Shown in pieces: positions 17,927-26,727 of a DNA stretch of 64,000 nt. The notes below the pieces were generated by a model that was not told the DNA's origin, searched no databases, and saw only the letters and a program-made list of their open reading frames with translations. A program made the translations under genes and the position numbers. The stretch is from Azospirillum sp. TSH64 (lineage in GTDB: Bacteria; Pseudomonadota; Alphaproteobacteria; Azospirillales; Azospirillaceae), in contig NZ_LGQW01000015.1 in the NCBI RefSeq assembly GCF_003116035.1, forward strand, positions 5,468,789 through 5,532,788, read 5' to 3'. The number at the start of each line of letters is the position of its first letter. The first letter of the stretch is position 1.

Positions 17927-19570
17927 ATGCGTCTCCGCCTTTCTTCGCCCGCTCCGGCCCTGCCGGTCCGTTCCCTCAGGCCCGCCCTGATCGCCGGCGG
18001 CATGCTGGCTCTGGTGGCCGGCTGGTCGCCTGCCCAGGCGGCACCGGCCGTCGACGATGCCGGCGCCAAGGCGCTCGCCGCGTCGCTGAAGAAGGATCTG
18101 CCCCGCTGGTTCCCGCCGCCCGCCGAGGATGGCGAGGGCATCGGCTTCGAATGGGAGGGCGAACCGACGGTCAAGCCGGCCGGCGACCATTACGACGTCG
18201 CCCTGCCGCGCCTGTCGGCCGAGGATGCGGAAGGCACCCTGTTCGACATCGGCACCATCCTGCTGGCGGTGACGCCGAAGGACGACAGCCAGTACGGCGT
18301 GTCGATCACGCTGCCCAGCGCCATGAAGGTGCAGAATCTCGACGACAACGACGACTATGTCGATGCCGCCACCATCACCATCGGCAAGCAGTCCTTCACC
18401 AGCACCTGGTCGGGTGCGCTGGAGACGCTGCTGACGGTCGACGGCGCCTTCAACGACCTGGCGGTCACCGCCGCCAACGGCAAGGGCAAGGTCTCCATCG
18501 CCACCATGACCATGGTGCAGGATCTGAAGCCGGAGACCGGGACCAACGGCTCCACCCTGTGGAGCGGCCCGGCCGCCTTCGCCTTCGGCGGCCTGTCGGT
18601 GCAGGACGACAAGAACAAGGAGCTGTTCAAGATCGGCGGCGTCACCAGCGAGGCGACCTACACCCGCGTCGACCTGACCAAGGTCAGCGCGCTGCAGAAG
18701 CTGTCCGAACAGACCGCCGCCAAGGGCGTGGCACCGACCAGCTCCGAACTTCTGCCGAAGCTGCAGGGCATGTTCGGCGGCATCAGCGGCGCGATGCGCC
18801 TGTCCAACCTGTCCTTCGTCAATCCGGAGGACGGCACCGCGGTGGCTCTCGGCCATCTCGCCTTCCGCAGCGGCCTGACCGATCTCGACCAGGCGATGTC
18901 CACCGTCAGCATGGGCATCGAGGCGCGCGACTTCACCATGACGCCGTCGCCGGCCCCGGTCGCCTTCACCCCGCGCGCCTTCGAGATGAAGCTGTCGGTC
19001 GCCAAGCTGCCGAACAGCGCCCTGTGGAAGGCCTTCACCGAGCTGGCCAAGTCCGCCGAGGCTGAAGAGGCCCCGCCGGCGAAGAAGGGCGCCAAGCCCA
19101 AGGCGGCAGCACCCGCGTCGCCCTCGGCGGACGTGGTCATGCAGCAGGCGATGGCCGCGATGGGCGAAGCCGGGACCGAGCTGCGCATCGACGCGCTGAA
19201 CCTCGACACCCCGGCGACGGCCGGCACCGCCACCGGCGCGGTCAAGGTCGCGACCCAGGCCGCCTTCGGCGTCACCGGCGGCGCCACCGTCCTGCTGCGC
19301 GGCATCGACGCCGCGGTGAAGGCGATGCAGCCGGCCCCCGGCGCCAAGCCCGACAAGGAGACCCAGGATCTGCTCGCCGGTCTGGCGATGGTGCAGGCCC
19401 TGGGCCAAGCCGGCAAGGACGACACCGGCGCCGACACCCGCACCTACAAGATCGACATCACGGAGGCCGGACAGCTTCTCCTGAACGGCGCCGACATGAC
19501 CGCCCTGCTGGCCGGCGGCAGCGAACCCGCCCCGGCTCCGGCCCCGGCGGAGAAGCCGAAGAAGAAGTAA
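17927..19570 (+). CDS. Exported protein of unknown function
   Basis: A 547-residue protein with a signal peptide ending about residue 38 (AGWSPAQA-A). The mature part alternates beta-rich segments with Thr/Ser/Asp-rich loops, and lacks membrane segments or cysteines. An Ala/Lys/Pro-rich linker lies at about 380-400 and a Pro/Ala/Lys tail at the end (APAPAEKPKKK). It may belong to the periplasmic DUF945/DUF2125-like group of repetitive beta proteins, but I cannot confirm this. Monocistronic, ending in a strong terminator. Confidence 0.75.
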   Translation: MRLRLSSPAPALPVRSLRPALIAGGMLALVAGWSPAQAAPAVDDAGAKALAASLKKDLPRWFPPPAEDGEGIGFEWEGEPTVKPAGDHYDVALPRLSAEDAEGTLFDIGTILLAVTPKDDSQYGVSITLPSAMKVQNLDDNDDYVDAATITIGKQSFTSTWSGALETLLTVDGAFNDLAVTAANGKGKVSIATMTMVQDLKPETGTNGSTLWSGPAAFAFGGLSVQDDKNKELFKIGGVTSEATYTRVDLTKVSALQKLSEQTAAKGVAPTSSELLPKLQGMFGGISGAMRLSNLSFVNPEDGTAVALGHLAFRSGLTDLDQAMSTVSMGIEARDFTMTPSPAPVAFTPRAFEMKLSVAKLPNSALWKAFTELAKSAEAEEAPPAKKGAKPKAAAPASPSADVVMQQAMAAMGEAGTELRIDALNLDTPATAGTATGAVKVATQAAFGVTGGATVLLRGIDAAVKAMQPAPGAKPDKETQDLLAGLAMVQALGQAGKDDTGADTRTYKIDITEAGQLLLNGADMTALLAGGSEPAPAPAPAEKPKKK

Positions 19571-19594
19571 GCCCGGCAGACGGCACGCCGAGCT

Positions 19595-20305
19595 TCAGCC
19601 CGGCGAAGCCCCCGATTCCGGCAACCCCGGATCGGGGGCTTTCTTTTGGGGATTGGAGCCGGGAACAGGGACGGCAGCCCTCAACCCGTCGATCAGGCGG
19701 TCCAGACCGAACCGGAAGCGGGCGTCGTCGTCATTGTCCGCGATGAGCAGCCTCACCGTGGCGGCGGCGTGGGGATAGCGTGCCTCCTGCTCCGCCGTCA
19801 GCTGCTGCGCCACCCGTTTCAGGTCGATCCCCTCGCCCTTTCCGCCCGGGGGCGGCAGCGTCGCCTGTTCCTCGATGGTGAAGCCGATCACGAAATACAG
19901 CATCGTGAACAGCATGTGCGCCGCCGTTCGCTCGTCGGCGCCGGCCGCGCGCAGGGTCGCGATGGTGCGGTCGCTGATGCGCAGAACATTGTCCATGACC
20001 GGGAAGGTTCCGGCATAGACCCGCGCCCCGTCGCGCCTGGACTTCAAGGCACGGCGGAACTCCGTCGCCATCTCCCGCAACCACGCGTCCCAGGGCAGGC
20101 CGGCATCGGCGGGAAGCCTCATCTCCGCCAGCAGGGCGTCGGCCATCGCGTCGAGGAGCGCCTGCTTGCCGGCGAAATGCCAATAGAGCGACGGCGCCTG
20201 GATCCGCAGAGCCCCGGCGAGACGCCGCATCGTCAGCCCCTCGATCCCGACCTCGTCGAGCAGAATCATCGCAGCATCAATGATGTCCTGTCGCTGCACA
20301 CGCAT
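19595..20305 (-). CDS. TetR-family transcriptional repressor
   Basis: A 236-residue regulator. The N-terminal helix-turn-helix reads IIDAAMILLDEVGIEGLTMRRLAGALRIQAPSLYWHFAGKQALLDAMADAL, closest in style to the TetR(A)/TetR_C subgroup that binds tetracycline-like ligands. The C-terminal domain is helical, with a Gly/Pro-rich tail. It diverges from a flavoprotein gene, and two matching 13-bp palindromes lie between them, so it probably represses both. Ligand unknown. Confidence 0.9.
   Translation of the reverse strand: MRVQRQDIIDAAMILLDEVGIEGLTMRRLAGALRIQAPSLYWHFAGKQALLDAMADALLAEMRLPADAGLPWDAWLREMATEFRRALKSRRDGARVYAGTFPVMDNVLRISDRTIATLRAAGADERTAAHMLFTMLYFVIGFTIEEQATLPPPGGKGEGIDLKRVAQQLTAEQEARYPHAAATVRLLIADNDDDARFRFGLDRLIDGLRAAVPVPGSNPQKKAPDPGLPESGASPG
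19606..19647. terminator. Bidirectional terminator between convergent genes
   Basis: AAGCCCCCGAT and ATCGGGGGCTT, extended by CCGG pairs, form a stem of about 15 base pairs followed by TTCTTTT on the plus strand. On the minus strand the same stem lies inside the last codons of the tetR-type gene (stop at 19595-19597). Confidence 0.8.
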
Positions 20306-20341
20306 GGCCCTTGAGTCCGCCTCTTCCTGCCGGGATTGACA

Positions 20342-20380
20342 AACTAACGCCGTTAGGTGAAATCTAACAACGTTAGTTTA
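20342..20380. promoter_or_regulatory. Twin palindromic operator of the TetR-type repressor
   Basis: CTAACGCCGTTAG (20345-20357) and CTAACAACGTTAG (20365-20377) are two palindromes with centres 20 bp apart, i.e. on the same face of the helix. Together they are framed by AAACTAAC and GTTAGTTT, giving a larger inverted repeat. They lie midway in the 113-bp gap between the divergent tetR-type gene and the flavoprotein gene. Confidence 0.85.
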
Positions 20381-20418
20381 CCCGTCGCCGCGCTCCGCGG
20401 CCCAGCAGAGGAACGCCC

Positions 20419-21063
20419 ATGGATCCCCACCGCATCCACACGGTCGAGGCGCTGAGGCAGCTCTACGACATGCCGTCCGAGCGCATCGTGAAGATGAGCT
20501 TTCCCTTTCTGGACGATCACTGCCTGCGCTTCGTCGCCGAATCCCCGCTGGTCTTCGTCGCCACCATGGCGGAAAGCGGGATGGACTGTTCGCCGCGCGG
20601 CGGGCGTCCGGGCTTCGTCCATGCCGAGGACCGCCAGACGCTGGCCCTGCCCGACTGGCCCGGCAACAACAAGCTTTCGTCGATCACCAACATCCTCACC
20701 TCCGACGGCGGCTGCGGACTGGTGTTCCTGGTGCCGGGGGTGGACATCTTCCTGCGGGTCAACGGCATCGCCACCGTCACCACGGCCCCGTCCCTGCTCG
20801 ACCGGCTGAGGGAGGAGGGACGCACCCCCAAGGCCGCCATCCGCCTGTCCGTGCGGGAAGCCTTCCTCCATTGCGGCAAGGCGCTGCGCCGCTCGCATCT
20901 GTGGCAGCCGGACGCCTGGTCGGTGCCGCGCGACATGCCGTCTCCCGGCCAGGTGGTGAAGGACCAGGCGGGATTGGCGGACCTGTCGGTCGAGCAGATC
21001 GACGCGATGTACCGGAAGGGACTGGCGGAACAGCTCTACAGCGAATCGCCGCATATGGAATGA
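20419..21063 (+). CDS. PPOX-type FMN-dependent flavoprotein (MSMEG_1061-like)
   Basis: A 214-residue split-barrel flavoprotein of the pyridoxamine 5'-phosphate oxidase superfamily. Segments LVFVATMAESGMDCSPRGG, PGFVHAEDRQTLALPDWPGNNKLSSITNIL and GLVFLVPGVDIFLRVNGIA match the MSMEG_1061 subgroup. These proteins bind FMN or F420 and reduce or oxidise small molecules of unknown identity. Divergent from its probable repressor, a setting typical of inducible detoxification. Confidence 0.85.
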   Translation: MDPHRIHTVEALRQLYDMPSERIVKMSFPFLDDHCLRFVAESPLVFVATMAESGMDCSPRGGRPGFVHAEDRQTLALPDWPGNNKLSSITNILTSDGGCGLVFLVPGVDIFLRVNGIATVTTAPSLLDRLREEGRTPKAAIRLSVREAFLHCGKALRRSHLWQPDAWSVPRDMPSPGQVVKDQAGLADLSVEQIDAMYRKGLAEQLYSESPHME

Positions 21064-21229
21064 AGGCCGGAGGACGGAGACGGGACCGCCGGTTTGGGCC
21101 CCTTCACCGCGACACCCCGCCGCACACCTCCCGCGGTTGCATGGCACAAGCCTCTTGAACGGCGGGGACGCTTTCACATATCTCCGCCGTCTTGACGCCC
21201 ACCCGTGCAAAACCAACGAAGGTGCCCCC

Positions 21230-23110
21230 ATGACCGAGGAACGGCTCAGTTTTCAAGCCGAGGTCAGCCGTCTGCTCGACATCGTCGCCCACTCGCTCTA
21301 CAGCGAGAAGGAAGTGTTCCTGCGCGAGCTGGTCTCCAACGCGTCGGACGCCTGCGACCGCCTGCGCTATGCGGCGCTGACCCAGCCGGAACTCTCGGCC
21401 GACGATCCGAACCTCAAGGTCCGCCTGCTGGTCGACAAGGACGCGCGGACCCTGACCGTCGCCGACAACGGCATCGGCATGAACCGCGACGATCTGGTCG
21501 AGAATCTCGGCACCATCGCCCGTTCCGGCACCGCCGCCTTCATGAAGTCGCTGGAAGGGGCCGAGAAGGGCGACGGCAAGAAGGACGTCAACCTGATCGG
21601 CCAGTTCGGCGTCGGCTTCTATTCCGCCTTCATGGCCGCCGACAAGGTCACCGTGCTGACCCGCAAGGCCGGCGAGGCCACCGGCTGGCGCTGGGAGTCC
21701 GACGGCAAGGGTGAATTCACCATCGCCGAGGCCGACGGCCTGCCGCGCGGCACGCAGATCGTCCTGCACCTGCGTGCGGGCGACGACGAATATCTCGACG
21801 AGGCCCGTCTCGGCGGCATCGTCCGCAAATACTCCGACCACATCGCCATTCCGATCCTGTTCGGCGAGGGCGAGGAGGCCAAGGCGCTGAACAGCGCGTC
21901 GGCACTGTGGACCCGGTCGAAGTCGGAGATCACCGCCGACCAGTACAAGGAATTCTACCACCATGTCGGCCACGCCTTCGACGATCCGTGGCTGACCCTG
22001 CACTGGCGGGCGGAAGGGGCGCTGGAATACACCAACCTGCTCTATGTGCCCTCGACCAAGCCCTTCGACCTGTTCGACCCCAAGCGCGCCCACCGGGTGA
22101 AGCTGTACGTCAAGCGCGTCTTCATCACCGACGCGGCGGAAGGGCTGATCCCGCCCTACCTGCGCTTCCTGCGCGGCGTGGTCGACAGCGAGGATCTGCC
22201 GCTGAACATCAGCCGCGAGATGCTGCAGCACAACCCGATGCTGGCCAAGATCAAGGCCGGCATCACGCGGCGCGTCCTGTCGGAGCTGTCGAAGAAGGCC
22301 AAGGACAGCGAGAACGCCGCCGAGTACGACAGCTTCTGGGAAAACTTCGGCGCGGTGCTGAAGGAAGGCCTCTATGAGGACTACGAGCACCGGGACGAGC
22401 TGCTGAAGCTGCTGCGCTTCCGCACCACCGCCGGCGAGGATCTCGTCTCGCTGGAGCAGTATGTCGCCCGCATGAAGGAGGGCCAGGACGCCATCTTCAC
22501 CATCAGCGGCGACGACATCGACACCCTGCTGCGCAGCCCGCAGCTGGAAGGCTTCAGGGCCAAGGGCGTCGAGGTCCTGCTGCTGACCGATCCGGTCGAC
22601 GAGTTCTGGATGCCGTCGGTCGGCGTCTATGAGGGCAAGCCGTTCAAGTCGGTGACCCGCGGCGGCGCCGATCTCGGCAAGATCAAGGGCGAGGAGACCG
22701 AGAAGCCGGAGGAGAAGACCCCGGAAGGCGAGCTGACCGACCTGCTGGCCCTGCTGAAGCTGACCCTGTCCGACGCGGTGAAGGATGTCCGCAAGTCCGA
22801 ACGCCTGACCGACAGCGCCGTCTGTCTGGTGGCCGACGACAACGACATGGACATGCACTTGGAGCGCCTGCTGAAGCAGCACAAGCAGCTGAACGGCGAG
22901 GTCGGCAAGCGCATCCTGGAGATCAACCCGTCGCACGCCCTGATCAAGCGGCTGGCCGACCGGGCCAAGGGCAGCGGCGCCACCGACGCGCTGGAGGATG
23001 CGGCCTGGCTGCTGCTCGACCAAGCCCGCATCGTCGAGGGCGAGCCCCTGCCCGACCCCGCCGCCTTCGCCCGCCGTCTGGCGAGCGCGATGGAGAAGGG
23101 GCTGGCGTAA
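21230..23110 (+). CDS. htpG: Hsp90 chaperone HtpG
   Basis: A 626-residue bacterial Hsp90. The GHKL ATPase domain opens with LDIVAHSLYSEKEVFLRELVSNASDACDRLRY, continues with VADNGIGMNRDDL, IARSGTAAF and IGQFGVGFYSAFMAAD, followed by the middle domain (LYVKRVFITD, LPLNISREMLQ) and the dimerisation domain. The upstream ATG in frame (21137) adds a non-conserved stretch, so 21230 is used. It ends in a terminator and appears monocistronic. Confidence 0.97.
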   Translation: MTEERLSFQAEVSRLLDIVAHSLYSEKEVFLRELVSNASDACDRLRYAALTQPELSADDPNLKVRLLVDKDARTLTVADNGIGMNRDDLVENLGTIARSGTAAFMKSLEGAEKGDGKKDVNLIGQFGVGFYSAFMAADKVTVLTRKAGEATGWRWESDGKGEFTIAEADGLPRGTQIVLHLRAGDDEYLDEARLGGIVRKYSDHIAIPILFGEGEEAKALNSASALWTRSKSEITADQYKEFYHHVGHAFDDPWLTLHWRAEGALEYTNLLYVPSTKPFDLFDPKRAHRVKLYVKRVFITDAAEGLIPPYLRFLRGVVDSEDLPLNISREMLQHNPMLAKIKAGITRRVLSELSKKAKDSENAAEYDSFWENFGAVLKEGLYEDYEHRDELLKLLRFRTTAGEDLVSLEQYVARMKEGQDAIFTISGDDIDTLLRSPQLEGFRAKGVEVLLLTDPVDEFWMPSVGVYEGKPFKSVTRGGADLGKIKGEETEKPEEKTPEGELTDLLALLKLTLSDAVKDVRKSERLTDSAVCLVADDNDMDMHLERLLKQHKQLNGEVGKRILEINPSHALIKRLADRAKGSGATDALEDAAWLLLDQARIVEGEPLPDPAAFARRLASAMEKGLA

Positions 23111-23139
23111 GGGTCGCCTGCACCGGGAAAGTCTGAAGG

Positions 23140-23173
23140 AAAGCCCCCCTCTCTCCGGAGACGGGGGGCTTTT
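23140..23173 (+). terminator. Rho-independent terminator of htpG
   Basis: AAAGCCCCCC (23140-23149) pairs with GGGGGGCTTT (23163-23172), with inner TCTCC/GGAGA pairing and a terminal TTTT. Thirty bases after the htpG stop and just before the convergent kinase gene. Confidence 0.85.
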
Positions 23174-23178
23174 CCGTT

Positions 23179-24402
23179 CTACCTTCCGCTTCCCCCCCGC
23201 CCCACCCGCCGGGGCGGGAAGACCAGCGAGATGGTGGTGCCCTCGTCGCGGCGGCTGACCACGTCCAGCCGGCCGCCATGCAGCTCGATCAGCCGCTTGG
23301 TCAGGGGCAGTCCGAGACCGGTGCCGACCTGGCTGCGGGCCAGCGCACTGTCCACCTGCCCCCAGGGCTCCAGCGCCTTGGCCAGCTCCTCCCCGGTCAT
23401 GCCGATGCCGGTGTCGTGCACCGACAGCCAGAGCGTACCGTCCGCCGCCACGCGGCCGCGCAGCGTCACGATCCCGTCGGCCGGCGTGAACTTCACCGCG
23501 TTGGACAGCAGGTTCAACAGCATCTGGCGCAGCTTGCGCTCATCCGCCCGCAGCGGCGGCAGGTCCAGCGGGACCGCGGTGGCGATGCTGACGCCATGGC
23601 GCGCGGCCCGTTCGGCCAGCAGCCGCGCCGTGCCGATCGCCACCCGCACCACATCCACCGTCCCGTCCACCAGCTCCAGCCGGTCGGCATCGGCCTTCGA
23701 CAGGTCGAGCAGGTCGTTGATCAGCTCCATCAGGTGCCGGCCGCTTTCGGCGATGTCGCGGGCATATTCGCGATAGAGCGGAATGGCGTGCGGTCCCAGC
23801 ACCTCCTGCTCCAGCAGTTCGGCGAAACCCATCATCGCCGTCAGCGGCGTGCGGATCTCGTGGCTCATGTTGGCGAGGAAGGCGGTCTTGGCGCGGATCG
23901 CCTGCTCGGCCTGCCGGCGCGCCTCGTCCAGTTGGCGGGCGCGCAGTTCCGTCTGTTCGGCGGAGCGCGCCATCAGCCCGGTGACCGTGCCGACGCCCAG
24001 ATAGCGGTCCTGCTCCACCACCAGGAAGCCGGTCACCAGCGCCGCCGGCTTCAGCCGCGCCAGCCGCCGCCCGATCTCCGCCAGCGGAGTAGCGCCGTCG
24101 ATCAGCAGCGGATGCGGGTCCATCAGCTCGGTGACCGATTGCATGCCGCCCCCCTCTCCGCTGCCGTCCGGCAGCAGCCGGCCGCGCTCCAGCAGTCCGG
24201 CGACACGGCCGTCGCCGTCGACCACCGGCAGGGCGGCAAGCTCCGGCTGGCGCTGGAACCGGGCAAGGGCGGCGGCGCAATCCTGCGAGGAGGAGAGCGG
24301 AGCGACCGGAACGGCCAAACCGGCCGCTGTAAAGGCGGGTTCGTCCATATGCGGCTCCGCCGTGAACGAAGAGGTGGAAGGCGGGAAATCGAACGGCGTC
24401 AC
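23179..24402 (-). CDS. Cytoplasmic histidine kinase with tandem CBS-like domains
   Basis: A 407-residue sensor kinase with no membrane segment. Residues about 25-145 form two CBS-like repeats (LAALPVVDGDGRVAGLLERG; PAALVTGFLVVEQDRYLGVGTVTGLM), then a short coiled coil, a HisKA domain with H-box FLANMSHEIRTPL (His181), and a HATPase_c domain with NLLSNAVKF (N box), DTGIGM (G1) and GTGLGLPL (G2). CBS pairs usually bind adenine nucleotides, so it may sense energy state. GTG 24402 is preceded by GGAGGG at -8; ATG 24348 is an alternative. No cognate regulator is adjacent. Confidence 0.88.
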   Translation of the reverse strand: MTPFDFPPSTSSFTAEPHMDEPAFTAAGLAVPVAPLSSSQDCAAALARFQRQPELAALPVVDGDGRVAGLLERGRLLPDGSGEGGGMQSVTELMDPHPLLIDGATPLAEIGRRLARLKPAALVTGFLVVEQDRYLGVGTVTGLMARSAEQTELRARQLDEARRQAEQAIRAKTAFLANMSHEIRTPLTAMMGFAELLEQEVLGPHAIPLYREYARDIAESGRHLMELINDLLDLSKADADRLELVDGTVDVVRVAIGTARLLAERAARHGVSIATAVPLDLPPLRADERKLRQMLLNLLSNAVKFTPADGIVTLRGRVAADGTLWLSVHDTGIGMTGEELAKALEPWGQVDSALARSQVGTGLGLPLTKRLIELHGGRLDVVSRRDEGTTISLVFPPRRVGRGGSGR

Positions 24403-24808
24403 TGCGGCTTCCCTCCCTCCTGTCGGGCATTGTCGGGCCCGGTGGATGTCCGGCAGGCGCGCCGCCCCGGATCGGACGGCGCTGCCCTGGGGGAAAACCT
24501 AGCAGCGGATTATGAGCAATTGGTTTCCGACCCGCTCCATGGCGGCATCGCCCAATAGCCTGAAAGTATTATGCCCTTGGCGAAAAAAGCCTCCTCCGCT
24601 CGGCCGTCCGGCGGGAACGTGGGTGTTTGAGAATGTCTGCGAAACACAGTATGATGGTCGGGTATTCGGGGTGCCGCGAACGGCTGGCCGGGGCGAACTG
24701 AACGATCGCCTCCGTTGCCGGCTCTTTCCGCTGGCGTTCCGGGCATCAGGGAGACCGGAGGGGCGAACCGCCGCCCGTCGAACGAAGACAGGATTACAGG
24801 GGATGTCC
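24403..24808. other. 406-bp divergent intergenic region between kinase and fur
   Basis: No protein-coding frame here looks convincing. It holds the 5' ends of both divergent genes, with a good sigma-70 type promoter for fur at 24627-24655. AT content is higher than surrounding coding DNA around 24500-24660. I found no Fur-box-like palindrome that I would defend. Confidence 0.6.
24627..24655 (+). promoter_or_regulatory. Putative sigma-70 type promoter of fur
   Basis: TTGAGA (24627-24632), a 17-base spacer and TATGAT (24650-24655) give a near-consensus housekeeping promoter directed toward fur, about 150 bases upstream of its start. This implies a leader of roughly 145 bases. Confidence 0.55.
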
Positions 24809-25240
24809 ATGCCCTCGCGCCTCGAAGAACTGTGCGTGAAGAAGGGATTGAAGATGACCGACCAGCGCCGCGTGATCTCGCGCGTGCTGTCGGAGGCGAC
24901 GGACCATCCCGATGTGGAGGAGGTGCATCGCCGTGCATCCGCCATCGACCCGCGCATCTCCATCGCCACCGTCTACCGGACGATGCGGCTGTTCGAGGAG
25001 GCGCATGTCATCGACCGGCTCGATTTCGGCGACGGCCGCGCCCGTTACGAAGAAACCAGAACCGATCATCACCATCATCTGATCGACGTCGACTCAGGTG
25101 AAGTCATCGAGTTCACCAACGATGAAATGGAACGGCTGAAGGAAAGCATAGCCCGCGAGTTGGGCTATGACCTGATCGGCCATCGGTTGGAACTGTACGG
25201 CGTCCCGCGCAAACGCCGTGCCGACAAATCTGAGTCTTAA
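24809..25240 (+). CDS. fur: Fur-family metal-responsive regulator
   Basis: A 143-residue regulator: winged helix LKMTDQRRVISRVLSEATDHPDVEEVHRRASAIDPRISIATVYRTMRLFEEA, then the dimerisation/metal domain with YEETRTDHHHHLIDVDSGEVIEF. The structural-zinc cysteines of many Fur proteins are absent, as is usual for alphaproteobacterial Fur/Mur. The usual HHDHLI motif reads HHHHLI, so an expected metal-site Asp is His. ATG 24809 has AGGGG at a proper distance; ATG 24803 lies directly against it. It could regulate iron or manganese genes. Confidence 0.9.
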   Translation: MPSRLEELCVKKGLKMTDQRRVISRVLSEATDHPDVEEVHRRASAIDPRISIATVYRTMRLFEEAHVIDRLDFGDGRARYEETRTDHHHHLIDVDSGEVIEFTNDEMERLKESIARELGYDLIGHRLELYGVPRKRRADKSES

Positions 25241-25439
25241 CTATATACGGAACTCATTTCCGATACGCACAAGGGGTGGCGGCTGACGTCGCCACCATCC
25301 GGAATCGCCACCCGCATGACGGGTGGGTCAGGCGATCATCGCTTGCGGGGTGCATCGGGTGCCGGTCTGGACCTTGCGGGGCGCTGGCCCAAGGTTAGGC
25401 GAGGAGCAAACCTCAAAACAGACCGGAACCGGCCTCACC

Positions 25440-25805
25440 ATGGATGACCGTCCCAACAACCGCCAGGGGCAGCCCCCCCACACCCGGCCCGAGAGCCCGC
25501 CGAGCACCGCCGGGCCCGCCTCCCCGACCCCCGACCCTGTCCTGGAACGGCTCGACCGCCTGTCGGATCTGCTGATGCGCCGCATCGACCGGCTGGAGGA
25601 GCGGGTCCGCAGCCTGGAGCAGGACAATGGCGAGATCATCAACCTGCTGATCGCCGTCAAGGCCGGACTGGAGGAAGCGTCAGGCGACCTGATCGCCCAG
25701 CTGGAGGAAGCCGACGACGGCACCGGGCAGGACGACGGCTCCGAGGACGGCTCCGAGGACGGACCGCTGTTCGAGGTGCCCTGCGGGCCGACCATGCTGC
25801 ATTGA
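25440..25805 (+). CDS. Small coiled-coil hypothetical protein
   Basis: A 121-residue acidic protein. A Pro/Arg/Asn-rich N-terminus (to about residue 35) precedes a coiled coil, DPVLERLDRLSDLLMRRIDRL and onward to about residue 92, and an acidic tail with a GSEDGSEDG repeat. No known family. Start chosen at ATG 25440 because the upstream in-frame region shows no protein-like pattern. Confidence 0.65.
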   Translation: MDDRPNNRQGQPPHTRPESPPSTAGPASPTPDPVLERLDRLSDLLMRRIDRLEERVRSLEQDNGEIINLLIAVKAGLEEASGDLIAQLEEADDGTGQDDGSEDGSEDGPLFEVPCGPTMLH

Positions 25806-25904
25806 CCCGGACGCGCCATCCGCCTCCGCATCGGGTCAGGTCTTCCTCGATGTCGACCTGAAACTCCTTGCCCGCCGCCCTGTGGCGGCCGGATAACTGC
25901 GGTC

Positions 25905-26651
25905 ATGCAAACGACGTCATCCCCGCCGCCCGGCCTGGAGCCTCAAGCCGGCATCGCCCTGCCCCTGCCTCTGCCGGCGGCAACGCCGGAGTCGATCCTG
26001 GCGGCGATGCCGGACTCGCAGGTCTCCGGGCCGGCCGGCGTCGCCTTCTTCGACTTCGACGGGACGCTGATCCATGGCGACAGCCTGCCGATGTTCGTCG
26101 GCGAGGTGATCGGCCGGCGCCGCGCTGCCCTGGCGCTGGCCGACGCCATCCGCTCTGCCCTGCACCGCCATGTCCGCGGCCGTGGGCCGGGCTGCGACTT
26201 TCCGGGCTCGGTCAAGGCGATCTACCTGAAGCGCACGCTGCACGGGCTGCCGGTGGCCGATGCGCTGGCTGCGGCCGAACGCATGGTGCCGCGCGTGCGC
26301 TGGCACCAGCCGATGCTGGACGTGCTGACCGAGCATCGCCGCCAGGGCCGCCGCGTGGTGGTCGCCACCGGCGCGCTCGACCTCTACATGCCGGCGCTGC
26401 TGCGCGGGCTGGAGGTGGACGATCTGCTGGCGACCGGCATGGAGGTGGTGGACGGCAGGCTGACCGGACGGCTCAGCACCGCCAACTGCGTGCGGCTGGA
26501 CAAGGCGGAGCGGGTGATCGGCTGGATCGCCGGCCATGGCCCGGTCGCCGCCACCTGGGGCTATGGCAACCATCCCAGCGACCTGCCGATGCTGGCGCTG
26601 ATGCACAAGGGCGAAGTGGTCCGCATTCGACGAAGGTCGAACCGCAGGTAG
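25905..26651 (+). CDS. HAD-IB family phosphatase
   Basis: A 248-residue hydrolase of the HAD superfamily, subfamily IB (SerB-like). Motif I is FFDFDGTLIHGDS with the nucleophile Asp, motif II is VVVATGALDLYMP (Thr), a Lys lies in RLDKAERV, and motif IV is YGNHPSDLPMLAL, in which the usual GDS is replaced by GNHPSD. Possible roles include phosphoserine or lysophospholipid dephosphorylation. The first 40 residues are Pro/Ala-rich and unusual. Confidence 0.8.
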   Translation: MQTTSSPPPGLEPQAGIALPLPLPAATPESILAAMPDSQVSGPAGVAFFDFDGTLIHGDSLPMFVGEVIGRRRAALALADAIRSALHRHVRGRGPGCDFPGSVKAIYLKRTLHGLPVADALAAAERMVPRVRWHQPMLDVLTEHRRQGRRVVVATGALDLYMPALLRGLEVDDLLATGMEVVDGRLTGRLSTANCVRLDKAERVIGWIAGHGPVAATWGYGNHPSDLPMLALMHKGEVVRIRRRSNRR

Positions 26652-26727
26652 CAGGCGTTTACAACCCCGGCGCCCGCCCGCATACTCCGTCCGTCCATAA
26701 CAAAAACATGATGGACGGAGGGGAACC

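Noticed and set aside
21104..23023. 639-codon frame antisense to htpG
   Set aside because: Shadow of htpG; compositionally biased and without motifs.
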